DNA of 64,000 nucleotides, from assembly GCA_024743195.1 (NCBI GenBank), contig JANSXE010000007.1, positions 152,598 through 216,597 of the forward strand, read 5' to 3'. Shown here one piece after another: positions 33,428 through 42,087 of this stretch. A model generated the notes under the pieces. That model saw only the letters and a list, made by a program, of their open reading frames with translations. It was not told where the DNA came from and made no database searches. The stretch comes from Alphaproteobacteria bacterium (GTDB lineage: Bacteria; Pseudomonadota; Alphaproteobacteria; UBA8366; Aestuariispiraceae). How positions within the stretch are numbered: position 1 is the first letter of the stretch; every line of letters begins with the position of its first letter. A program made the position numbers and the translations under genes.

Positions 33428-35482
33428 ATGCCATATGATGCGCCGACGCTTCTCAAGCCCAGCGTCTGCCCGCTGGATTGCCCCGACACCTGCAGCCTGA
33501 GCGTCGAAACCGACGGTCAGCGAATTCTGGGCGTCCGGGGCTCCGAGGCCAATCCCTATACGGGCGGCGCGATCTGTTCGAAGGTCATGCAGGCCTATCC
33601 GGACTTCGTGCACGGCCCCAGGCGACTGACGCATCCGCTGCGGCGCATCGGCCCGCGCGGCGCCGGTCGGTTCGAGCGGATCGGTTGGGACGAGGCGCTC
33701 GACTTGATACATGACGGCCTGCAGACGGCCATCGAGTCCTGCGGGGCGCAATCCGTCCTGCCGCTCAACTACGCGGGCCCGCACGGCGAGTTGGCGATGG
33801 CCTCCATGGACCGGCGCTTCTTCTACAAGATGGGGGCGAGCCTGTTGAATCGCGGGCCGCTCTGCGGCGGCGTGCGCGGCGCGGCCTATACGAGCCTGTA
33901 CGGCCCGGCCCCGGGCATGGCCCCGCAACAGCTCGCGCACGCCGACCTGATCGCGGTCTGGGGCAACAATGTCACGGTCTCGAACCTGCATCTGGCGCGT
34001 GTCATCAAGTCGGCGCGCGCGAAGGGCGCGAAGCTGGTGGTGATCGACCCGAAGCGCACCAAGATCGCCGAACAGGCGGACCTGCATCTTCAGATCCGAC
34101 CGGGCGCCGACGTCGTCCTGGGGCTGGCCCTCGCCGCGGAGCTCGAGCGGCGCGGCGCCTTCGACGACGCCTTCATCGAGCGATGGGTCCTGGGGGCCGA
34201 CGCCTACATGGCCGAGGCGCGAAAGTACGACGTGGCGCGCATGGCGGCGATCACGGGCGTCTCGGAGCAGGACTTCGCAACCTTCGCCGACTGGTATCAG
34301 GCGGCCACGACCGTCGCCGTCTCGGTCGGCAACGGCGTCGAGCGCGGGGCGAGCGGCGGCGCCGGGATTCGCGCCGCGATGGCGCTTCAGGCGCTGACCG
34401 GAAACCACGGACGACTGGGCGCCGGGGTCTTCGCCAAGCCGGGCCTGGCGGTTCCGAAGACGCCAGATCGGCTGCAGCGGCCGGACCTCATCCCGGAGGG
34501 CGTGCGCACCTTCAACATCGTCGACGTCGGAAAGGCGCTGCTGGACGATGCGTTGGACCCGCCGATCCAGGCGGTCTTCATCTACAACCACAACCCGGTC
34601 GCGACGCATCCGGATCAGGCCACCATGCGGCGCGGTCTGGCGCGGGAGGACCTGTTCGTGTGCGGCGCGGACGTCGCGATGACCGACAGCATGGCGATGT
34701 GCGACGTGGTGCTGCCCGCGGCCAGTCATTTCGAATACGCCGACATCTACGGCGCCTACGGCGCCAGCTATCTGCAGCGCGCCGAACCGGCGATCCCCTG
34801 CGTCGGCGAGAGCGCGCCCAACACGGAGATCTTCCGGCGTCTCGCCGCGCGCTTCGGCTATGACGACCCCTTGTTCACGGAGAGCGACGAGGCGCTGATG
34901 AACGCCGCGATCGATCCCGACGACCCGAGGTTGGGCGGGCGCAAGCCGTCCGAAATCCCGCTCGACGGCGCCATCGACATGGCCGAGACGGAGCGCGGAC
35001 CGCTGATCCTGTGCAAGACCGCGGCGCCGGCCACGCCGAGCGGCAGGATCGAACTGTTCAGTCAGGATCTCGAGGACAGATGGGGCGCCGGCGTCCCGAC
35101 CTATCGCACGGTCGAGAAGGACCGCGCCTTCACCCTGATCACGCCCTCCTCCGACAAGCGCACCAACGCGACCTTCGGCGGCTGCGCCTTGTCGGAAGGC
35201 CCGGAGCGGGTCGAGATTCATCCCGACGACGCGGCGCGGGTCGGGGTCGCAGACGGGGACAGGGTCGAACTCTTCAACGACCGCGGCCGGGTCGTCCTGA
35301 TCGCGGCGGTCAGCGACCGCATGCAGCCGGGCGTCCTCTACAGCCCGAAAGGCGCCTGGCTGGACTCGAGCGACACACGCCAGACGGTGAATGCGCTGAT
35401 CGGCGTCGAGATACGCGCCGACATCGAGGAGGGGGCCGCGTACAACGAGACTTTCGTGGATCTCCGCCTCGCCGATCGCTGA
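33428..35482 (+). CDS. molybdopterin (bis-MGD) oxidoreductase
   Basis: A 684-aa enzyme of the DMSO reductase superfamily. The N-terminal cluster motif CPLDCPDTCSL with a fourth Cys in GGAICSKV binds [4Fe-4S]. NRGPLCGGVRG, IAVWGNNVTVSNLH, IDPKRTKIAEQADLHLQIRPG and YNHNPVATHPDQ are the cofactor-binding segments. The C-terminal domain ends with NRGRV/GDRVELFNDRGRVVL-type sequence. No signal peptide, so cytosolic. ATG at 33428 is preferred because GGGAG lies 7 bases upstream. No electron-transfer subunit or chaperone is adjacent, so the substrate cannot be inferred. Confidence 0.88.
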   Translation: MPYDAPTLLKPSVCPLDCPDTCSLSVETDGQRILGVRGSEANPYTGGAICSKVMQAYPDFVHGPRRLTHPLRRIGPRGAGRFERIGWDEALDLIHDGLQTAIESCGAQSVLPLNYAGPHGELAMASMDRRFFYKMGASLLNRGPLCGGVRGAAYTSLYGPAPGMAPQQLAHADLIAVWGNNVTVSNLHLARVIKSARAKGAKLVVIDPKRTKIAEQADLHLQIRPGADVVLGLALAAELERRGAFDDAFIERWVLGADAYMAEARKYDVARMAAITGVSEQDFATFADWYQAATTVAVSVGNGVERGASGGAGIRAAMALQALTGNHGRLGAGVFAKPGLAVPKTPDRLQRPDLIPEGVRTFNIVDVGKALLDDALDPPIQAVFIYNHNPVATHPDQATMRRGLAREDLFVCGADVAMTDSMAMCDVVLPAASHFEYADIYGAYGASYLQRAEPAIPCVGESAPNTEIFRRLAARFGYDDPLFTESDEALMNAAIDPDDPRLGGRKPSEIPLDGAIDMAETERGPLILCKTAAPATPSGRIELFSQDLEDRWGAGVPTYRTVEKDRAFTLITPSSDKRTNATFGGCALSEGPERVEIHPDDAARVGVADGDRVELFNDRGRVVLIAAVSDRMQPGVLYSPKGAWLDSSDTRQTVNALIGVEIRADIEEGAAYNETFVDLRLADR

Positions 35483-35699
35483 CTCGAGACGGCCCGGGGC
35501 GCGGCGACGCGGCGCGCGGCGCGCCCGCTTTCTTTCCAAGGCCGGCGTGGCGACGCGCACTACGGCCCGACGCCGTGACGCAGCGTCCGGCGCCCGAGGC
35601 GCCGCACGCTTGCAACCCGATCGCCATACGGCGGTAACAGTCGAAGCGTAGCCAAGCGGGATGCGTCGCAACAACGCCGAGTGAGGCGGTCCCGCCCAA

Positions 35700-36590
35700 G
35701 TGTCCTATCTCACATCCGACGCCTTCCCGCCGTCCGCCGACGACGCGATCTGGCCGCATGACGAGCGCCTGTCCGATCGGGTGACCTACAGCGTCCCCGA
35801 CGATCCGGCCGGGCGGCGCCTGTTGATCAAGGCGGTCGAACTGATGACGGGCCAGCCCAAGCTGCAGCGGCTCTACGACCGCTACATGGCCGCGCGCACG
35901 GCGGAGGACGTCTTCTGGGACTCCGCCGTGGAGCATCTGCGCCTAGACGTGCGGTTCAACCGCAGCGCCTTGGACCGCGTGCCGAGGACCGGTCCGCTGA
36001 TCGTCATCGCCAACCATCCCTTCGGCGTGCTGGACGGGGTGGCGGCCGGGCACATCCTCGCCGCGGTGCGGCGCGACTTCAAGGTCATCGCGCACGCCGC
36101 GCTCGGCCGCGCCCGGGTGTTCCGCCCCTATCTGATCCCGATCGAGTTCGACGGCGAGTCGTCCGCGCTGCGCTCGAACGTCCGGTCGAAGCAGACCGCG
36201 ATCGCGCATCTGGCGGCCGGCGGCTCCCTCATCATCTTTCCGGCCGGGCGGGTCTCGACCGCGCCGAAGATGTTCGGCGCCGCCGTCGACGACCCCTGGA
36301 AGCTCTTCACGGCGAAGCTCGTCCAGACCTCCGGCGCGCCCGTGCTGCCCATCTTCTTCCACGGGCAGAACGGACGCCTGTTCCACCTCGTCAGCAAGGT
36401 CTCGGGAACGCTGCGCGAAGCGCTGATCCTGCGTGAAGTCGCCAAGCGGGTCGGTGGCTCCATCAGCGCCCGGGTCGGGGATCCAATGACGCCGGCGGAG
36501 CTCGCGCATATCCAAGACCGGACTGTCTTGCTCGACCATATCCGGACCCAGGTCTACGCCCTGTCCCGCGCCGGCGCGGCGGTTTCCTGA
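35700..36590 (+). CDS. PlsC-type glycerolipid acyltransferase
   Basis: A 296-aa protein. The acyltransferase catalytic motif appears as ANHPFGVLD (H and D 5 residues apart) about residue 102. The glycerol-phosphate-binding block (IIFPAGRVST) and the late VLPIFFHGQNGRLFH are also present, matching the LPLAT/PlsC fold. It should acylate a lysophospholipid or related acceptor at the membrane. The GTG at 35700 opens the frame after a 217-bp gap that shows no other gene. Confidence 0.85.
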   Translation: MSYLTSDAFPPSADDAIWPHDERLSDRVTYSVPDDPAGRRLLIKAVELMTGQPKLQRLYDRYMAARTAEDVFWDSAVEHLRLDVRFNRSALDRVPRTGPLIVIANHPFGVLDGVAAGHILAAVRRDFKVIAHAALGRARVFRPYLIPIEFDGESSALRSNVRSKQTAIAHLAAGGSLIIFPAGRVSTAPKMFGAAVDDPWKLFTAKLVQTSGAPVLPIFFHGQNGRLFHLVSKVSGTLREALILREVAKRVGGSISARVGDPMTPAELAHIQDRTVLLDHIRTQVYALSRAGAAVS

Positions 36591-36709
36591 CGCGGCGGCG
36601 GCCGCGGACCCAGCCCCGCGCCGCCGCGCGCCGCCGATCGTCCTTTTCTCCCCAGCCCGGGGGTGGAACACTGCGGTCTCCAGACCCGATCAGGAGGCCT
36701 CCGTCCCCG

Positions 36710-37726
36710 ATGACCGACCAGACCCCGAAACGGGCCGGCTTTCGCATGCCGGCCGAATGGACGCCGCACGAACGGACCTGGATGATGTGGCCCTGCCGGG
36801 CGGAGGTCTGGGACGACATGGCGGAGACGCGGCGCGCCTACGCCGCCGTCGCCCACGCCATCCGGCAGTTCGAGCCGGTCGCGATGCTGGTCCGGCCGGA
36901 GGATCGCGCCGGCGCGGCCGACCTGCTGGGCGCGGACGTCGATCTGGTCGAGCACGGGATCGACGACAGCTGGGCGCGGGACGCCGGGCCCTGCTTCCTG
37001 ACCGACGGCGACGGCCGGCGCGCCGGCGTCTCCTTCCGCTTCAACGCCTGGGGCGGCAAGTACCATCCCTATGACGGCGACGACGCCGCCGCGGAGGCGA
37101 TCCTGGGCGAGGCCGGCGTCCCCGTCTTCCGCTCCGACCTGGTCGCCGAGGGCGGCGGGATCGCGGTCGACGGCGACGGGACCATCCTGACGACGGAAAG
37201 CTGCTTTCCCAACGCCAACCGCAATCCGCACTGGAGCCGGGCGGCGATCGAAGACGAGCTCATGCAGATGCTCGGCGGCGACAAGGTCATCTGGCTGCCG
37301 GGCAACGAATTCGAGACGGAAACGGACGGCCATGTCGACGGCGTCGCCGCCTTCCTCGCCCCCGGCTTGGTTCTGATCGAGGGGGCGGGGCCCGCCGATC
37401 ACCCCTTCCACGCGGTCAACCGCGCCAACATCGCCGCACTCGAAGGCCGGAGCGACGCGGCCGGCCGCCCGATCCGCCTGGTCGAGATCCCCGACGCGGT
37501 CGAGGCGGAGGACCCGCACGACCGCTTCTGCCGATCCTATGTGAATTCCTATCTGTGCAACGGCGGGGTGATCATGCCGCAGTACGGCGTGCGCGCCGAC
37601 GGGCTGGTGCAGGAGGTGTTCGAGGAGCACCTGCCCGGCCGCCGGATCGTCCAGGTCCCGATCGGCGCAATCGCGATCGGCGGCGGCGGAATCCATTGCA
37701 TCACCCAGCAGGAGCCGGCGGCGTAG
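36710..37726 (+). CDS. aguA: agmatine deiminase
   Basis: A 338-aa enzyme hydrolysing agmatine to N-carbamoylputrescine and ammonia in arginine-derived putrescine synthesis. WTPHERTWMMWP, IDDSWARDAGPCFL, FNAWGGKYHPYDGD, ETDGHVDG and the C-terminal GGGGIHCITQQEP carry the catalytic Asp, His and Cys (Cys at about 330). AGGAGG lies upstream of the ATG. No N-carbamoylputrescine amidohydrolase (aguB) is adjacent. It fits the polyamine theme of the window. Confidence 0.95.
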   Translation: MTDQTPKRAGFRMPAEWTPHERTWMMWPCRAEVWDDMAETRRAYAAVAHAIRQFEPVAMLVRPEDRAGAADLLGADVDLVEHGIDDSWARDAGPCFLTDGDGRRAGVSFRFNAWGGKYHPYDGDDAAAEAILGEAGVPVFRSDLVAEGGGIAVDGDGTILTTESCFPNANRNPHWSRAAIEDELMQMLGGDKVIWLPGNEFETETDGHVDGVAAFLAPGLVLIEGAGPADHPFHAVNRANIAALEGRSDAAGRPIRLVEIPDAVEAEDPHDRFCRSYVNSYLCNGGVIMPQYGVRADGLVQEVFEEHLPGRRIVQVPIGAIAIGGGGIHCITQQEPAA

Positions 37727-37750
37727 CCGCGACGCCACGACTTCCGCCCG

Positions 37751-38383
37751 TTACGCGCGGGACGCCTCCAGGGCCCGGGCCAGGACCCGGTAGATACGGG
37801 GGTCCGACATCTGGCGGATAGTGAAGCGCATGAAGCCGGATTTGCTGCGCGTGGGGCTGAAGACGTCTCCGGGCGCCAGGAGGACCCCGTCCCGCAAGGC
37901 CGCCCGCGCGACCGCGCCCGCGTCGCGCCCTTCGGGCAGGCGGCGCCAGAGATAGAAGCCGCCGCGCGGCGTCACCCAAGGCCGAACGCCCAACGCCTCA
38001 AGACGCTCGCCGACCTCGCGGCGCGCGCACACGAGCCGACGGCGCAGGCTGTCCCTATGCTTGCGGTAGCCGCCGTCGCTGAGCGTCGCGAAGAGCGCCT
38101 CCGCCGCGACCGGACTGGGGCCGCCGAAGCTGGTCGCCACCTGCAGATCGACGAGGGCCTCGATCCACTCCGCACGCGCGGCGATGTAGCCGCAGCGGAT
38201 CGAGGCCGACAGGGTCTTCGAAAAACTCCCTATGCGCACGACGCCCTCCAGGCCGTCGAAGGCGGCGTAGCGCGGCGACGGCTCGGGCTCGAACGCCGCG
38301 AGAATGTCTTCCTCCACGATCACCAAATCCTGCACCGCCGCGATCTTCAGCGCGCGGCGCGCCGTCTGCGCCGAGAGCGTCAC
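37751..38383 (-). pseudogene. C-terminal half of a MocR/aminotransferase-fold regulator
   Basis: The 210 recognisable residues begin abruptly with VTLSAQTARRAL, which in intact proteins follows an NPTG motif mid-protein. They continue through VIVEEDILAAFEPEP, the PLP lysine in IGSFSKTLSASIRCGY and GGFYLWRRLPEG to a normal C-terminus. The GntR helix-turn-helix and first half of the aminotransferase domain are gone; upstream of the junction lies a GNAT gene. The remnant opens with GTG inside GTGA, overlapping the GNAT stop, so it might still be translated. Probably a truncated regulator. Confidence 0.75.
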
Positions 38384-38880
38384 GCCGGCTGACCGCCGCC
38401 GCCGGCAAGCCCGGGCGCGTTCCGATACATGAGGATGCGCCGCGAGTCCTTGAACCCGAGCTTCTCGTAGAACCGGGTCAGCGCTTGGGCCTCCTCGGCC
38501 TCCGGCGTGATCACCAGCAGGATCTCGGACGCCCCCCGGCTCTCGGCCCAGTCGAGTACGGCCGACGCGAGACGCTTCGCCAGGCCCCGGCCCCGCATCC
38601 CCGGCGCCACGTAGAGGTCGTCGACTTCCGCCGCGCACCCGAACTCGACCCCGACGGTAAGCGCGCCCGACGAAACGCCCACCAAGGCGTCGCCCGCTTC
38701 GGCGACGAACACGCAGGCGCGCGCGTCGCCGACCATGCGAGCCAGGTTCCGTCGGATCGTGGCGGCGCAAGCCGGGATGCCGTCCTCTTCGAAGAAGGCG
38801 ACGTAGAGCGGCGTCAGGCGCTCGACATCCGTCGCCTCGGCGCGGCGAATGATCACGGGACGGTTCGCTTCGGCGGTCAT
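38380..38880 (-). CDS. GNAT-family N-acetyltransferase
   Basis: A 166-aa GNAT protein: VIIRRAEATDVERLTPLYVAFF at the N-terminus, acetyl-CoA motif DDLYVAPGMRGRGLAKRLASAVLDWA, and C-terminal ALTRFYEKLGFKDSRRILMYR. The domain is complete. Its stop overlaps the start of the aminotransferase remnant by four bases. It lies 70 bp downstream of the TetR gene on the same strand. Acceptor substrate unknown. Confidence 0.9.
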   Translation of the reverse strand: MTAEANRPVIIRRAEATDVERLTPLYVAFFEEDGIPACAATIRRNLARMVGDARACVFVAEAGDALVGVSSGALTVGVEFGCAAEVDDLYVAPGMRGRGLAKRLASAVLDWAESRGASEILLVITPEAEEAQALTRFYEKLGFKDSRRILMYRNAPGLAGGGGQPA

Positions 38881-38950
38881 CGCGCATCCATAGACCGGGC
38901 GCCTACCGGCGCCAATCGGTTTCGCGCCGCATGGGGCGGACGCGGATGCG

Positions 38951-39580
38951 TCATCCGATCCTGGCCTCGATCCCCCGAATCAGCACGTCCAGGCCGAACT
39001 CGAAATCGGCGTCCGTGTCCGACCGGCCGATCTCGTCGAGCAGGCTGTTCATCACCGGATAGTCGCCGTCCGACAGGCTTTGCACGAAGGCCTCCCGGTC
39101 GCTCGGATCGAACGGCTCCAGCCAACCGGAGATCTCGTCGACGGCGAAGGCCTCGGTGTAGGTCAGCAGCAGCCGGACGGCCCGCACCACGTCCGGGCCG
39201 GACAGGCCGGCGCGCCTCAACGTCGCGTGGAAGGCCTCGTGCAGCCTGTGCTCGGCCGGGATCCACTCCTCGTACAATTCGTACACGCGAAAGGCGCCGG
39301 GGTGTCGACGGGCCAGACGGCGCAGGCTGTTGCACAACCCGCGCAGCTCCTGCCGCCAATCCGCACCTGGCTCCGGCAGGTCGCATTGGGCCATGAGGGT
39401 CGAGAGCACGTCCTGCATCAAGGCCTTGCGACTGGCGTGATAGTGATAGAGCGCCATCGGGTCGACGCCGAGCTCGGCGGCGAGCTTGCGCATGCTGAAG
39501 CCCTTTTCGCCGTCCCTGTCCAATAACGCCAAGGCCGCCTCCACGATGCGTTCCCGCGATAGCCGCCCCCGTCCCGCCAT
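38951..39580 (-). CDS. TetR-family repressor (TetR_C tetracycline-type)
   Basis: A 209-aa regulator. The HTH is RERIVEAALALLDRDGEKGFSMRKLAAELGVDPMALYHYHASRKALMQDV (residues about 9-58), and the ligand-binding domain includes YELYEEWIPAEHRLHEAFHATLRRAGLSG. MALYHYHASRKAL is the TetR/TetR_C_1 type. The ATG at 39580 is chosen because the longer open frame upstream reads through the divergent gene. It is divergent from a Tat-exported amine oxidase, and two palindromic operators sit in the 87-bp gap, so it very likely represses both genes. Confidence 0.92.
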   Translation of the reverse strand: MAGRGRLSRERIVEAALALLDRDGEKGFSMRKLAAELGVDPMALYHYHASRKALMQDVLSTLMAQCDLPEPGADWRQELRGLCNSLRRLARRHPGAFRVYELYEEWIPAEHRLHEAFHATLRRAGLSGPDVVRAVRLLLTYTEAFAVDEISGWLEPFDPSDREAFVQSLSDGDYPVMNSLLDEIGRSDTDADFEFGLDVLIRGIEARIG

Positions 39581-39598
39581 GCTTGAAGAACTCCTCAA

Positions 39599-39646
39599 TT
39601 GACTTCCTCTACGGCGTAGAGATAGACTTCCCTCTACACTGTAGAA
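39599..39646 (+). promoter_or_regulatory. amine oxidase promoter with two TetR-type operators
   Basis: Two palindromes share the core TCTACnnnGTAGA: CTCTACGGCGTAGAG at 39607-39621 and CTCTACACTGTAGAA at 39632-39646, with centres 25 bp apart. A TTGACT at 39599-39604 with ATAGAC at 39622-39627 (17-bp spacer) could be the plus-strand promoter, placing the first operator between -35 and -10 and the second over the transcript start. Confidence 0.8.
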
Positions 39647-39667
39647 TTCCAGCAAGGGAGCGCCCCG

Positions 39668-41023
39668 ATGCCGTCCCGCACGCCCACCCGACAGAAAGCC
39701 GGCCTGAACCGCCGCCGGTTCGTCTCGCTCTGCGGCGGCGCGCTGGCGCTTCCGGCCGCAGCATGCACGCAGTCGCGCCTGCCCTCCAACCCCGATGTGG
39801 TCGTCATCGGCGCCGGGGCGGCGGGCATAGCCGCCGCCCACGTCTTGCGCGACGCGGGCGTGGACTATGTCCACCTCGAGGCGGCCGGCCATGTGGGCGG
39901 CCGCGTCCACACCGAGACCGCGAGTTTCGGCGTCCCGCACGACCGCGGCGCCCATTGGGTGCAGAACGGCCGCCGCAATCCCTATTTCCGCCGCGCCGAG
40001 GCCGGCCCCTACCGCTTCTACCAAGCGCCCGAGACCTACCGCATCTTCGCGCAGGACCGCGACGCCACGGAGCAGGAGGCCGAGGCGCTCTGGACCGTCT
40101 GGGAGGAGGTCGCCGAGGCGATCGGCCAAGCAGGGCGGCGGGGCCGCGATGTGGCGCCGGCCGCCGTCGCGCCTGCGGACCACCCCTGGGCCAGGACCGC
40201 TTGGTTCGGCATCGGGCCGTGGGAGATGGGCAAGGACATGGAGGATTTCTCCTGCGTCGATTGGTGGAACTCCGCGGACAGCGTCGACTGGTACGCGGCG
40301 GAGGGCTATGGCGCGCTGGTCGCGGACCATGCGCGCGGTCTGCCCATTGAGCTGAACACGCCCGCGACGCGCATCCGCTGGGGCGGATCGGGCGTCGCGG
40401 TCGAGACGCCCCGTGGGACGATCCGCGCCCGCGCGGCGATCGTGACGGTCTCGACCGGGGTGCTGGCGGGCGGCGGCCTCGCTTTCGACCCGGCCCTGCC
40501 GGCGGAGAAGGAGGAGTCGTTCCACGCCATTGCAATGGGCGACTACAATCACATCACCCTCAAGTTCGCCGAGGATGTTTTCGGCCTCGGCGCGGACGGC
40601 TACGTGCTCCATCAGGTGGACGCGAGCGACGAGGCCTTCGGGGCGCTGACCAACGCAAGCGGCACGGGCCTCGCCTATTGCGATGTCGGCGGGTCCTTCG
40701 CACGCGATCTCGAAGCGGCCGGAGAGGCCGCCGCCGTCGACTTCGTCCTGAGCACGCTGCGCCGCCTGATCGGAGGCGACGTCGACCGCCACTTCCAGGG
40801 CGCCGCCGTCACCGCCTGGACCAGCGACCCGCTGGTCCGCGGCTGCTACGCCTCGGCCAGGCCCGGCGGCTATCCGATGCGAGACGTGCTGCGCGCCCCC
40901 GTCGCGGAGCGGCTCTTCTTCGCCGGCGAAGCCTGTCACGAGGATATGTGGGCGACCGTCGGCGGGGCGGATCTCTCCGGCGCCGAGACGGCGGCCAAGG
41001 TCGTCCGCGCCCTGTCCGCCTGA
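39668..41023 (+). CDS. Tat-exported FAD-dependent amine oxidase
   Basis: A 451-aa flavin amine oxidase family protein. LNRRRFVSLCGGALALPAAACTQS is a twin-arginine signal whose AAAC could also be a lipobox, so it is periplasmic, perhaps lipid-anchored. The FAD fold begins VVVIGAGAAGIAAAHVLRDAG and continues GHVGGRVHTET; the C-terminal block is LFFAGEACHEDMWATVGGADLSGAETA. It should oxidise an exported or environmental amine with O2. It is divergent from a TetR repressor with two operators in between, so an inducible detoxification or catabolic step is likely. Confidence 0.9.
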   Translation: MPSRTPTRQKAGLNRRRFVSLCGGALALPAAACTQSRLPSNPDVVVIGAGAAGIAAAHVLRDAGVDYVHLEAAGHVGGRVHTETASFGVPHDRGAHWVQNGRRNPYFRRAEAGPYRFYQAPETYRIFAQDRDATEQEAEALWTVWEEVAEAIGQAGRRGRDVAPAAVAPADHPWARTAWFGIGPWEMGKDMEDFSCVDWWNSADSVDWYAAEGYGALVADHARGLPIELNTPATRIRWGGSGVAVETPRGTIRARAAIVTVSTGVLAGGGLAFDPALPAEKEESFHAIAMGDYNHITLKFAEDVFGLGADGYVLHQVDASDEAFGALTNASGTGLAYCDVGGSFARDLEAAGEAAAVDFVLSTLRRLIGGDVDRHFQGAAVTAWTSDPLVRGCYASARPGGYPMRDVLRAPVAERLFFAGEACHEDMWATVGGADLSGAETAAKVVRALSA

Positions 41024-41050
41024 CCGTCCCCGGCCCGGTCGGCCTGGTCC

Positions 41051-41088
41051 CGACGGGTCCGGCCCGGCGGGTCCGGCCCGGCGGGTCC
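41051..41088. repeat. short 14-bp tandem repeat
   Basis: About 2.7 copies of a CGGCGGGTCCGGCC-like unit lie between the amine oxidase stop and the convergent LysR gene. It is GC-rich and may simply be slippage or an attenuating structure. Confidence 0.6.
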
Positions 41089-41104
41089 TTAAGCGGATGC
41101 AGCG

Positions 41105-41980
41105 TCAGTCGGCCCGATGCAGCAGATCCGCCAGGAGCGGGTTCGGGAAGCGGCGCTCCACCGTTACGCCGTAGAAGGTTTCGGTGAGGTTGGGAAGCTG
41201 CGCGTGCTCGATCAGGGCGCCGCTGACGATCTCGTCGCGCACGACGATGGGCGGCAACACGGCGAGCCCGACGCCCTCGCGCGCGAGAAGACGCATCATC
41301 GCCATATCGTCGACTTCCGCCGCAATCTGGGGGCGCACGCCCAGCCGATCCGTCAGCGCGTCGAACGCCATGCGCAGCCCGCTGGCGGCCGTCGGCAGAA
41401 TCAGCGGCGCCGCCGCCAACCGGTCGGACAGCGACAGATCGGGCGGACTGAGCCGGGGCGCGCCGATCAGGCTGACCGCCTGTTCGTCGAGCCGCTGGAC
41501 CACGAATGAAGTCAACGCGTCCGCAGGCGGCGGCTGGTTGGTCAGCACGAGGTCGAGATGCAGCGCCGCAAGCGCGCTGAACAGTTCGCCTGCGCCGCCC
41601 GAGCGCAGAATCACCTCCACGTCCTCCCGACCCAGAATTGGGCGCAGGAAGGCGAGCTGGAAGTTCCGCGAGAGCGTCGAGAGCGCGCCGACGCGCAGCG
41701 CCTGACGCTGGCCGCCGCTCTGTTGCAGCGTCGCGACCAGTTCCCGCCCCGTCGCGAAGATCGCGTCCGCGTGGTCGAGCGCGATGCGCCCGGCCTCGGT
41801 GAGGTGCAGCGCCCGCCCCCGCCGCGCGAACAGCGGCTGGCCCAGCCGCTCTTCGAGTCGCTTGATCTGCGTCGACACCGCCGATTGCGACACGTTCAAC
41901 AACTGCGCGGCGCGGGTCAGGTTCCCCTCATGCGCCACGGTGTGAAAATAGCGCAGATGATTGTAGTTCAGATCGGCCAT
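41105..41980 (-). CDS. LysR-family regulator
   Basis: A 291-aa regulator. The HTH is LNYNHLRYFHTVAHEGNLTRAAQLLNVSQSAVSTQIKRLEERLGQPLF (residues 4-51) and the effector domain runs to the C-terminus (LLAREGVGLAVLPPIVV). The ATG at 41980 (MADLNYNHLRYF) is the usual family start; a longer frame to 42016 is less likely. It is divergent from dabB-dabA with about 100 bp between, so it probably controls them, perhaps in response to carbon status, as other LysR proteins do for CO2-fixation genes. Confidence 0.9.
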   Translation of the reverse strand: MADLNYNHLRYFHTVAHEGNLTRAAQLLNVSQSAVSTQIKRLEERLGQPLFARRGRALHLTEAGRIALDHADAIFATGRELVATLQQSGGQRQALRVGALSTLSRNFQLAFLRPILGREDVEVILRSGGAGELFSALAALHLDLVLTNQPPPADALTSFVVQRLDEQAVSLIGAPRLSPPDLSLSDRLAAAPLILPTAASGLRMAFDALTDRLGVRPQIAAEVDDMAMMRLLAREGVGLAVLPPIVVRDEIVSGALIEHAQLPNLTETFYGVTVERRFPNPLLADLLHRAD

Positions 41981-42087
41981 ACCGTTCACTTGAACAGAAC
42001 GAATTATCAAAAACAATGTATTTTTATTGATTTCTCGATCGCTCTATCACTCGGGCCGGTTTGAACGACACCGGAGACGCCCTCGTC

